From assembly GCF_020379485.1 (NCBI RefSeq), contig NC_063452.1, positions 54,279,377 to 54,343,376 on the forward strand: 64,000 nt of DNA. Direction: 5' to 3'. This stretch comes from Brassica napus (Eukaryota; Streptophyta; Magnoliopsida; Brassicales; Brassicaceae). Below are positions 21,745 to 32,340 of the stretch, piece after piece. The notes below the pieces were generated by a model, which made no database searches, had not been told where the DNA came from, and saw only the letters and a list, made by a program, of their open reading frames with translations. The translations under genes were made by a program, and so were the position numbers. Each line of letters starts with the position of its first letter. The first letter of the stretch is position 1.

Positions 21745-23484
21745 ATGGCGAACATTAGAGCTTTACCACTCACAAGTTTGGAAACAACATCGCTGCTCTT
21801 CAGTAAAAGAGTTCTTGTCAAGAACACTTCGATTATCAGTTTCACGGAAACCCATTTTCTCCGACAGTCGATTCCGACAAGCATCACACGATCTCCGACT
21901 CCAAGGGGAAGTGGGTCCGTCTCGTGTTCTTCGGTCGCAGACAAAGCTTCTACCTTGGAAGATGTTTGTCCTGAAGTTCGAACCTTGTAATTCACCTTCC
22001 TCTGCTTCATCTGTAACTAATATTTCTGTGGTTCTGATTAAATCCATAGATCGATGAAAATGTAACTTTTTTTATATTTTTCTTGGTGTTTGCAGGACTT
22101 GGAACTGGAAAGGCTATTCGATTAGATATCAGTGTGCTGGAACCAGTGGCCCTGCCTTAGTCTTGGTTCATGGTTTCGGTGCTAACAGGTCAAAGCTCAA
22201 TGATAAACCATAGTTTTGTACCACATAGTTTCAAAGAGTAGCATTTTTTGCATCACATGTTTTTTTTGTTCTGTGGTCAGTGACCATTGGAGGAAGAACA
22301 CACCTATTCTTGGCAAATCATATAGAGTCTACTCAATCGATCTAATCGGATACGGATACTCAGATAAACCAAACCCTAACGAGTTTGGAGGAGAACCGTT
22401 CTACACTTTTGAGACATGGGGTGAGCAGCTCAATGACTTCTGTCTTGATGTGGTCAAAGATGAAGCCTTTTTTATATGCAACTCTATCGGAGGTTAGCTC
22501 TTCGAGTTTCTTTTAAGTTTTCTTTTTGGGTCATTGGTTCAGTTAATGATAGAGAGATTTGTGTTTCATTTAGGACTTGTTGGTCTTCAGGCAGCAGTAA
22601 GTAAGCCAGAGATATGCAGAGGGCTTATGCTTATTAACATATCTCTCCGTATGCTCCATATCAAGAAGCAACCGTTGATTGGAAGACCTTTCATCAGATC
22701 ATTCCAGAACTTACTTAGGTATTGTATTGTAATATATAGAGATTCTCTTGTGGTGTTGCTGTAGCTGAACATTGTCATGTTCTCGTCTTAGGAATACTCC
22801 GGTTGGGAAACTATTTTTCAAGAGCATTGCTAAACCGGAGACAGTGAGAAGCATTCTTAGCCAGGTATTGATGATTACTGTTGTAAGTTGCATGATTTTT
22901 TTATATCTTGTAAGTGAGTGAGCTTAAGGATTATTTGTTTGCAATTTAGTGTTATCATGATAGCTCTCAAGTGACGGATGAGCTAGTTGAAGCAATTCTA
23001 AGGCCAGGTCTTGAGCCTGGTGCTGTTGATGTATTTCTCGAATTCATCTGTTACTCTGGTGGACCGCTTCCTGAGGATTTACTCCCACTGGTCAAGGTTT
23101 GTTACTCTGCTCTTCCTCCTTAGACATAGTTAAAACTAAACCTTAAATTTTTTTTTTACTTCACCATGGCAATATCATTAACTGTTTGCAGTGTCCGGTT
23201 CTAATTGCGTGGGGAGAAAAAGATCCATGGGAGCCAATCGAGCTTGGGCGAGCTTATGGTGATTTCGATGCGGTTGAAGAGTTTGTTGTTCTCCCTGAAG
23301 CCGGCCACTGTCCTCAGGTCTCTCTTCTCTCTCTCCAGTAAGTAACCCTCTATTCTTCTTCTTTTTCTCACTGTTTTTCTGTAAAATTTTGCAGGATGAG
23401 AAGCCGGAAATGGTGAACCCACTTATCGAATCATTTGTGGCGAGACATTCAAATTCAAGTGCAGCCCTTGCTCCAGGCATTTGA
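21745..23484 (+). CDS. Alpha/beta hydrolase, predicted plastid protein
   Basis: Eight exons (21745-21986, 22096-22188, 22281-22492, 22574-22718, 22792-22864, 22950-23096, 23192-23317, 23395-23484) join without frame breaks to 375 residues. The first ~75 residues are Ser/Thr/Arg-rich and look like a chloroplast transit peptide. The hydrolase fold follows: oxyanion loop HGFGANS, lid-proximal GYGYSDKPNP, nucleophile elbow CNSIGG, acid loop GEKDPWEP, catalytic His in GHCPQDEKP. The elbow has Cys where the first Gly of GxSxG is usual. It corresponds to Arabidopsis At5g19850; the substrate is unknown to me. The exon 1 donor is the least certain junction. Confidence 0.88.
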
Positions 23485-25384
23485 TCTCGGTTTCTTTTAC
23501 AATTTTTGTATACCTGTACAGAAACATATCTTTTGAACCAGCGCAAACCGTGCATGAACTGTCCATATGTGAGAGCTCAATGTGACAAAACTGTGATTGT
23601 ATGCATAGGTATATTTGATGAAGTAAAGAGCTCAGTAAAGGAAACAGAACCATTTACCCCAGACACAATAATTCTCCCTTGATTTAACCATGTTGTTTCC
23701 AAAAAAACTTATCAAACATGCATTGAGAATCTTATCCACGTCCGAACAAAACAGGATCTAATTAAACAAAGTCTCTTTTGTAATCAATCCTTTACCATTT
23801 TAATAGCAACATGCTCTCTCACCTGTCCGATCACATTCATCTCGCCAGAACACATTACCGAGACTTTCAAAAGCTCATACTATAATCAATGCTCTAAAGT
23901 TCTGACTAGGAACCCCTTCTTTTTTTTGTTTATTGTCTCTTGTGGGCTTCTTTGACGGAACTTAAACTTACTCGCACGCTTCATTTCAAACATCCTAACA
24001 AACTAATCATTCAAAACCACGCGCAACTAAAGATGGGGAAAAATCAAAGTTAACAACTTTTGAGAGACCAAAAGAATTTCCGACAGAACCAATCACGCTA
24101 GTAGACATGATTCAGGAAGCTCCAAAAATCAACTCACATCACATGTTGGTTTAAGCTTGATCGGTCCTTAATCAATAAACCTCAAATTGCAAATTACAGA
24201 CTCCTGTACCCTATACAACTCCATCTACATGTATACAATCAATATAAACTGTACAATACATAGTATAGGATAATAGTACAACTGTACAAGTTAATAATGG
24301 GAGAGTGACTCACCGATAAGAAGAAACGACGAGCAGTTGAATAGAGGTGACAGAGAACGACTGATTAAGCTAAAAACATTGGTAAATATTTACTTTAACT
24401 AACTTAAGACCCGCCCGGAATGAATGTTATATATAAAACTAATTTTAATCTATTATTATTTATTTGTATTCATTTATATATTTTTTATATAATTAAATTA
24501 GAGTAAAACATAAATCAAAACAATACATCTTTTTATCTGCGATATGTTTTTAGTAAATAAATTAAAATAATCATTTTATTTATTTTATATGGTATATAAC
24601 TAAATTTCAATGACATAGACATAGATATATAGTATATTTTAATATAAATATTTATTATTGAGAATTTATACTCATATGATAAACACAAAATTTCTAATGT
24701 GCAATTTTTTCAATGCAAATTTCAAAATTAAAATATTAAGGTTTTAATACTTTTTCAATACAAATTTAGAAATTATCATATTTAAGTATTTTTCTATGTT
24801 ATATATTTTAATTTTAAACTATATTAATATATAATATGAATGCTAGTAAATGACTTCATATTTATATGTTTCATGATAATTTTTTATCTTATTATTACCA
24901 AAAAAAGTTAAACCATTGATTACAAAATTTTAGTGTGAGGCATTTAATGTTTTTAGTAATTTATAGTTGTTTTAAAAATTCAAAATATAAAATATAAAAA
25001 AAAAATTTATTATATAATTAATGTGGTTGTTTAATCTCTTTTAATAATATAAAATTAAACAAAAAAGAGCTAAGATACAAAAATCATTATCAAATATTTA
25101 TTATTCATAATCATTGATTGTCATATATATGTTAATCATATTAGGCAATTCTGTAAATTTTATTTAAGAAAAATGCGTGAATATTTTTTTGTACACTGTT
25201 TATCAATTTAATAGTTAGTTTAATAAAAAGTATAATATAAGTTAAGATGAACCAACCTAATTCCCTAAGAATTCTGAATTTCATTCTCACGGTGACACGT
25301 GGATACAAAACAATGTTGTAATATTTCTCAATTAATATATATGGGATATTATTTCATAAATAGCTGATACTAAGATTATAAACT
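23485..25384. other. AT-rich intergenic, no gene seen
   Basis: This holds the hydrolase 3' region (to about 23700) and then AT-rich sequence with no open frames of interest. Genes expected here from Arabidopsis order (At5g19840/At5g19830 types) were not recognised on either strand. Confidence 0.6.
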
Positions 25385-26262
25385 CTACAAACGAGGGGAA
25401 TACAATGGGATATATGTTGTGCTCGATGTAGAGACCCGGAAGAATCAATAAACCTTGTGTTTTTTGAATGTCATCCAGCACGTCAAGTATGAGCTTTATC
25501 TAAGATACCATCGAACCCTAATATTTTTCCTATTAGTTCCTTTTTCGCCAACATGGATCATTTATTTTGGAGAGTCAATCCAAGGATGGATGACCACCAA
25601 TTTGCATGGATATTATGGTATATATGGAAAGGTCGGAATAACAAAGTGTTTAGTAATCTGGATATTGATCCAAGGGACACACTGAAAATAGCAGAATTGG
25701 AATCAACGCTTTGGGCTGAGTCACATGTAGTAAAGGATCAAACGAGGGAGCATCAGACACAGAACATACCCACAATACCGACTTCAGGACGATGGTGCTT
25801 CATAGATGGTTCTTGGAAAGACAAAGACTTATTTTCTGGGCAGGGCTGGTATAGCACTTTACAGAGTTTTGATGGTTTACTAGGGGCAAAGAATGTAAGA
25901 GCATGTATTTCACCTCTACATTCGGAGGTGGATGCATTAATTTGGGCAATGGAATGTATGAAGAATTTAAGACAGTTTCAGGTTACATTTGCAACAGATT
26001 GTTCTCAATTGGTGAAGATGGTTTCGGAACCAGAAGAATGACTAGCATTTAGAAGTTACCTGGAAGACATTAAGCTTTTAAAAAGAAGTTTCCTCAACTC
26101 AGACATTGTTCATGTATCCCGGACGGAGAACCTATGAGAGGATAGCTTAGCACGCAGTGTTAGGAAACAATTGTCTTTCGTCGTTCACATGGATGCAAAG
26201 TTATCAATTTGGTTTAAAACGTCAACATGAGTCTGTAAATGTTTGTTGCCAAAGAAAAAAAC
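25385..26262 (+). pseudogene. LINE fragment: zf-RVT and RNase H-like domain
   Basis: The plus strand keeps the C-terminal end of a plant LINE ORF2. A Cys-rich zf-RVT piece (CARCRDPEE, then FFECHPA) at about 25400-25500 is followed by an RNase H-like domain starting FIDGSWKDKDLFSGQGWYS, with the acidic residues in FIDGS, HSEVDALIWAM and ATDCSQLV. Stops at 26039 and near 26139 break the frame, and a frame change is needed near 25480-25560. The reverse transcriptase is missing, as expected for a 5'-truncated insertion. Confidence 0.7.
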
Positions 26263-27005
26263 TCTTTTAAACTCATGTTAATGATATTAATGATAATATC
26301 AATTTTAGGATTTGGATAGAAATTTATGATATTTGACAATTTCATGACAATTTTAGACCGTATATCTCTCTCTGTCTGTGACAAATAAAGGCAGGATATT
26401 AAGTATCGAATAAATAAAAAAATTAACTAATATAACATTAGACAAATCTCTAAAATAACACATTTCTAAGTTTATGTCACAAAAATAGTACTCAAAAACT
26501 AAAATAACTAAAATAGTATTTTATCTTTTAAAAAATTTAAATTTTTTTTTATTTTTAAAATTTGAAATCTTATCCCAAAACCCCACTCTCCAACTCTAAA
26601 CACTAAACCTTAAACTCTAAACTCTAAACCCTAAACTCTAAACCCTAACATTTTGTTGTTATTAATGATTACAGGTATTTTTGTTAATAAACTGAAGAAA
26701 ATACAAATTAATATTTTATATTTGCAATACAAATCACGGAAAATGGAATCTAAATCTTTTTTACCAAATTTCACACTTATAATAATAAAAAGTGAAACTT
26801 TAAGTTCCACAAATAATATACACAGAAATGGGACACACTCATTGGTTATATCCCATGTTTTAAAAATCGATCGCCTAGCCGCCTAGAGGACCGTCTGGGC
26901 GCTACGCGTCACACTTCCGGCCCGATTTATGCCAATTAAATCATCCCACCCTCAAAATATACAGCTAATGACACCCTATAATTATTTCTTTCCTTTTTCC
27001 CCTAA
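26263..27005. other. AT-rich intergenic with telomere-like repeat tract
   Basis: No gene seen. At 26595-26650 there is a run of degenerate CTAAACC/CTAAACT units, an interstitial telomere-like tract. Near 26870-26925 there is a GC-richer segment (cgcctagccgcctag) of a kind seen in dispersed Brassicaceae repeats. Confidence 0.5.
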
Positions 27006-27705
27006 CTAGATCTTTTTTCCGCGCTACGCGCGGATTATGTCTTATTATATTTTATATTTAAAAATGATTTGGATTATTTTTCACTAAAATATTCATAAAA
27101 TATGCAAAAAAAAGTAATTGACAGTAATTAGCGATGTTTGGTTGTGATTCTTTAGGTTGATGAATTCCACTTTATTTCTAACTATTGTGTATTTTACTGC
27201 ATAATTATACACCTATGACTTTAGCTTCATTTCAGACAAATATATAAATATTTTTTTATAAATGTATTCTATTTCAAAAATATTTTTACTATATGTTTGA
27301 TAAATATTTGAATGATAATAGTTTTTGATAACTAATCAAATTCACTCACCTAAATCTTTAAATCTTGAATCAATATCTTTTTTTTTAATGAACTTACTTT
27401 TACACTATTATATAAGCAAAAAATAGAGTAAAATTATATCATTTTACTCTTAATTTTATTTTAGAATAAAAATATAAATTGAAGTTGAAAATGCTCTAAA
27501 ACGAAAAAAAAAACTTACTGCAGGGATATAATGAATACCTATGTTTGAAACTGATCCAATGGTTTTTTTTAGAGCAGTTTGGTGAGTCGTTACAAATATC
27601 TGCATTTCTTCTTATGACTCATTGTTATGTTTCTCTACTCTTTTGTATCATATGGTTTTTTAAGTACTATCAAAAACTGGTCTACGCTGCCCATTGTTTA
27701 AAAAA

Positions 27706-27734
27706 TATTATTATTATTATTATTATTATTATTC
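27706..27734. repeat. ATT microsatellite
   Basis: About nine uninterrupted ATT/TTA units in AT-rich DNA inside the Helitron. Confidence 0.9.
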
Positions 27735-28074
27735 TGGTTAAACAAATGGTTAAACAAAATGAAATTAAATTTTCAATACAAAATTTTAACTGACACAATG
27801 TATGTAAAAACAGTTGGTTACATTATTGTAAACCATATTTATAACTGAAGAAATACCTACTTTTCTAAAATACCTTGATGAAGTCTATTAAAATAAGAGA
27901 GTTGTTCTTTCTAGGTATTAAAGTGTATGTAACATCCCTTACTTATTCATAAACAACCTTAACAACTTCTGTTTTTTTGCATATGAATTTGGAGATGTGT
28001 GTCCTTATACAGTGTATTGCCTTATAACATTTGTTTGTACTGTTTGCTAAGTATATTGTTGTTTTTAGTTGACC

Positions 28075-28334
28075 TTAGGACATTTTCAACTCTACTACAT
28101 AATTTATTTCAAAATAAAATTTGGAGTAAGAAATGCTATAACCTTATTCTATTTTTATTTTATAATAGAGGAAACATGGATAACTCGATAAATAGAGTAA
28201 TTATTTTATTTTTTTTGTCTATTACTTTATTTTCACTCCATTTTTAGAGCATGGTTAGAGAGTAAATTCAATTCCATTATAAAATTACTTTATTTAGGAA
28301 CAAAAATGAAGTTTTATATTGGAAATGTTCTTAA
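28075..28334. mobile_element. MITE related to the one split at 42.9-46.6 kb
   Basis: It starts with a 'cattttcaactctac' end and finishes 'gaagttttatattggaaatg', roughly inverse to each other. The internal sequence (aataaaatttgga, tctatttttattttataa, attactttattttcactcca) matches the MITE halves at 42925-43100 and 46445-46580. No coding capacity. Confidence 0.5.
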
Positions 28335-28802
28335 AGATATATGATGTGGAGTTAGCCTATATTTATTACCACTGATATGTACTACAATATCTGTAAATTC
28401 ATAAATTCTATTCATTTTCAAAAATTTCTTCTTGTTTATATGCTTTTAAAAATAAGAAATTTAACTTTAACCATTTGTCCATATTATTGTTTGGTTTTAT
28501 GTTTATTACTATTTTTTGAATGACTAAACTGATAATAGTAATACATTTTTTATCTAAGTAGATTAAGACCATTCCTAATTTATCGATCTATTTGTGTGAT
28601 TTTATATTGTTCTCAGACGGTTTATGTGGGCAAATAATTTAAATTTTCATAGAGTTACAGAAAATAGAGTGTATATCTTTCTTGTTTATTTTTTTGTACT
28701 GCATCCGTTTTTTTATTATTTGGAACTACCCTTTTTTTACCACCATTCTGCATTTTAAATTATATTCTTTTGACTAAATATTTTAAATTATATTACTGGA
28801 TT

Positions 28803-29228
28803 GGAAAACGTTTTGGTATTATAGTAAATTGAATTTTTTTTTTCTTCGCCATTTTTTTGAAGAGAAAAATAGTGTTGAATTTTTTTATTTAACAGATCTT
28901 AAAACTAAATATTAAAAAAATTTAAAATTATATAATTTTTACTGTATACTTATGTGTTTCACTTAATAATTTAGTTTTTTTAAATAACTTGTAAACTATT
29001 TGTGAATGAATTTATTTGGAAAATATTTTGGTATTATAGTAAACTGAATTCTTTTTCTTCACTATTTTGTTTTGAAGAGAAAAATAGTGTTGAATTTTGT
29101 GATTTAATAAATCTTAAAATTAAATATTAATTAAATACAAAATTATATAATTGTTAGTGGATACTTTTGAGTTTCACTTAATAATTTGTTTTAAAAAAAT
29201 AACTTGTAAACTATTTGTGACTGAATTT
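28803..29228. repeat. Tandem direct repeat of about 216 bp, two units
   Basis: Units at about 28803-29010 and 29019-29228 share long near-identical blocks, including 'tttggtattatagtaaa', 'gaagagaaaaatagtgttga' and 'taacttgtaaactatttgtg'. They are AT-rich, non-coding and lie inside the Helitron. Confidence 0.8.
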
Positions 29229-29360
29229 AATCATCACAAATATACAATCAACTTACTCCGGAATTTATCTTAAAGTTTGTACTTGTATTACATTTTATTT
29301 CGTAGTCGCTTGAACATAATTTGCATTATAGTATATAATTTAACTTCGGAAATTTAATAG

Positions 29361-30092
29361 TACAATAAAACTCTTAATAATATTGGAACTATGATAATTT
29401 ATTAATTTATAGAGCTATTAATTTAGAGAAATTTTCATTTTTAGACTTATATTTTAAAAATATATTATATTTAAAAGAAGGAATGAATGCTTTCATAATA
29501 ATATATATTAGGTAAAACTTTATAGATTTGAAGTTCATCAATATTTATGATATTATTTGATACTAAAGTAGACCCTCTATAAATTAATAAAAAATTCCGG
29601 TCCCAAGTTCGGCCGGTTCAAAATATGACACAAATCAATAAAATAAGAAGATAATATGTTCTTAGAAAATCCTATGTAAATATATGGTCTCATTAAAATC
29701 ATAAATTAATAATATATCTATATATACATTTCATATAAGTACAAACCAAATATTATATTATTGATTTTATATTCACAATAAAAATACTTCTATTTTTTCA
29801 TAACATTTCAATATATTTTGATAATATTTAGTAAAATTATATCGAAAAACCACATATAAGTTATATAAAACATAAAAATATAAACCAAGTAATATAATAA
29901 AACAATTTGAAAGTCAATTTTCTAAATTTTTTATTTATGTATATATGGTATAAATAAAAATAGAAAAAAGTCGAAAAGAATCGAAAAAGAAACTTTTTGT
30001 AAATTAATATCTCTATAAATTAACATAATTTCAAAGTCCCAACATTATTAATTTATAGAAAATAATGTTCAATTTATAGATGTTCTATTGTA
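29361..30092. mobile_element. Non-autonomous TIR element (about 730 bp)
   Basis: The outer ~75 bp are imperfect inverted copies: left end TACAATAAAACTC..., right end ...GTTCTATTGTA. Both contain inverted versions of 'aatttatagag' and 'aatattgg(g)act' motifs. It is AT-rich with no frame of interest and is nested in the Helitron. Superfamily not assigned. Confidence 0.6.
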
Positions 30093-30490
30093 CATTGTAT
30101 GTATGTTGAATACATATGGAAGTATACAAATGAGTTTTTATATGTAATTTGATAAAGCTACACCAAAATATTGAAATGAAAAATAATAATTAGAGAAACA
30201 ATTCATTTTGAAGATTAATAAATTACATACCACTCTTAGATCAAATTGAATCTACTTTACATGTTTTCCTAAAAAGATCAATCCTTTTTTATAAAAGGGT
30301 CCATTAAGCTATAAAAATACCAGTAATCTAGGTATAATTCTGAAACGAAGAAATAAGTCACAACTTGCAAAACACTTGGAAGAGGAATTGGCAAAGAACG
30401 CAGGAAAAACTTAAATAGGTCTTTACCAATTTTGAAAATCACTAAGGAAAAGGTTAAAAAGCAAGTACAATCTTACCGACTAACGGCAAC

Positions 30491-31380
30491 TTACGCCAAT
30501 GAACATAATTCCAAAAACATAGTATAATTACAAAACACAACTTTGGTTTCCTTAGTTCCTAAGCTGAAGCTTACTTCTGTAGCCGGACCCCTACAAACAA
30601 TAATTGTCAAAACTAAATAAAGATAGAAGAAATAAATATGGATCATGGATAAAAATATTGGAGAAAGATAGTTGCGCACCTTGTCATCAAATATGAAAAC
30701 GCCTTGGGACTTATTTTGTCCATTCATCATTTAACAAACAATTTAGATAACACTGTTTGATTGCAGAGATAAGTGTTCATATATAACCACTATCTATCAG
30801 AAAAGATTATCATTTCAATATAATATTAAATATTTAAATAAATTAATAGTAAAGTATATAATCTAGCTTAATAAGCAATAATGGTAAGCAAATCTGCGCA
30901 CACAACTATAGAAGTTGCTGGAATAAGGAGAGACACTTACAGCCACAAGTTTAAGAGTCTGATCTTTTTCCAGTTTCATCCTTACCACCTGAGATCTCCG
31001 GTTCGGGTCTTCAGCGTCCATCCACGAAACTCAAATTCGAGAACCGGAATGCATTCAGCGAGTAACCCAGCACGTCCATCCAATGCGCCCAAAACAGTTT
31101 ATCCCCTTCCCCACTCGGAATCATCTCCTCTATCGCCTTACCTAACCCCACATCCTTCGCCACGTGTTCGTCGCAACATCCATCCGCAACCGTCGTCTCT
31201 CTCATAAACTCTCTCTGAAGCGTAACCGCCGAAATCCGATCGCACGCCCCGGTGTTCAGCCGAAACGTCAGCAATCTCTTCTCGCCGTCGCGCAGATCGT
31301 AGAGACTAACGAAGAAGACGCCGCACTCGCCGTTACTCCAAATGCATTTCTGAAACACCCATTTCGATTCCGATTGACTG
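30491..31380 (-). pseudogene. Unidentified gene exons inside the Helitron
   Basis: The minus strand is markedly GC-richer than its surroundings at 31000-31380. It has an open frame containing WVFQKCIWSNGECGVFFVSL and, later, KLFWAHWMDVLGYSLNAFRF, ending at 31011. A second frame starts at the ATG at 31021 (MDAEDPNRRSQVVRMKLEKD) and reaches a good donor at 30941 (GTAAG). Further possible exons lie near 30730-30680 (MMNGQNKSQGVFIFDDK) and 30591-30491 (GPATEVSFSLGTKETKVV, stop at 30491). I do not recognise the protein. Intron-containing structure in the Helitron's orientation suggests a captured gene fragment. Confidence 0.45.
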
Positions 31381-32130
31381 GTTCAAAAGCAATGTGTGGA
31401 TTCCCTAAAGAACTGTAGGAGGAGACACGCTTCAGAAAATCTTCATAGCGGCTTCAGAACAATGGAGCCATGTGGATGTGTGATATATGTTAGGTTACAT
31501 AAACTGGCACTATCAAATTGAGGGGTTTGAGAAGATTAGGTCATACCTATTCTTCGATCAGAAGCAGGTGAAGGCCGATTAGCATCCCGACTTTAGCGGG
31601 ATATGGGCTTCTCAAAAGTGAATCAACTTGACAGGCGGCGACTTTGTCGAAGTAAACAGTCAGAGATCGACGATTTGGAGCGTTTTAGGGCCACCATAGC
31701 GATGGTTCAAGGATTTGGAGTCTATATATATATATGTATCAAAGAGAAGTTGGAAAATGGATTGACATGTAGAAGTTTGAGCATACTCTAAACGGCAGAA
31801 GATGAAGAAGAGGTAACAGATGGCTAGGTAAACTTTATGTCAATTAAATCAGAATCTTTACAGTAGAGAAATCTGAAAAGGTTGTAAACGGTGGCTGTGA
31901 TTAATTAATTTTGCCCGTATTTTGAATAATAATGATATGTATTTTGGGCTATAATGATGAGCCACGACAACACAGAAAATCAGAAGCCCATAACTAAGTT
32001 GGCCTGCGAAAATTTTGTGTTGACTAACAGCAGACTGACGTGGCAAAATGAAACTTCATTATTGGTTGATTTTTAAAGTGACGTGGACACCTTTCCTGTG
32101 GATTATATATCCCTTTTATTATAGGATAGA

Positions 32131-32340
32131 TTTAATAACGGGCTATCCCCTGGGCCCACCTCCAAATCACAAATAATTGAAACAAATGGAAACAAATATA
32201 TAATTATCTCTTCGGAAACCTCATCGCCTCCTCGTTCAGCTTACTCTCTCTCTATAGACTCTCATCGTAAGAGGAGAGAGACAGTTTTTTTCAACCCTAG
32301 TTTTTCCCGCCGCCGCCACCACCACCACCACCACCTGCCA
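32131..32340 (+). promoter_or_regulatory. Remaining native upstream region and 5' UTR of the importin gene
   Basis: Only 210 bp separate the Helitron end from the importin ATG. The last part is CT-rich leader ending in a CCG/CCA trinucleotide run (32309-32336). No clear TATA box was seen, so upstream control elements may lie within the Helitron. Confidence 0.5.

Larger units (their letters stand above)
27006..32130 (-). mobile_element. Helitron (5.1 kb) with nested repeats and captured gene exons
   Basis: The minus-strand 5' end at 32130 reads A|TCTATCCTATAATAAAAGGG. The 3' end has the hairpin CCGCGCGTAGCGCGG, nine bases, then CTAG|T at 27006. Ends, hairpin and the A/T insertion site all fit a Helitron. 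No Rep/helicase frame is visible. Between the ends lie AT-rich repeats, a MITE-like element (29361-30092), and GC-richer, intron-containing gene sequence at 30491-31380 in the Helitron's own orientation. The 5' end stops 210 bp before the importin start codon. Confidence 0.7.

Noticed and set aside
26595..26650. Telomere or chromosome end
   Set aside because: The CTAAACC units are degenerate, only about 55 bp long and flanked by unrelated DNA, so they are interstitial.
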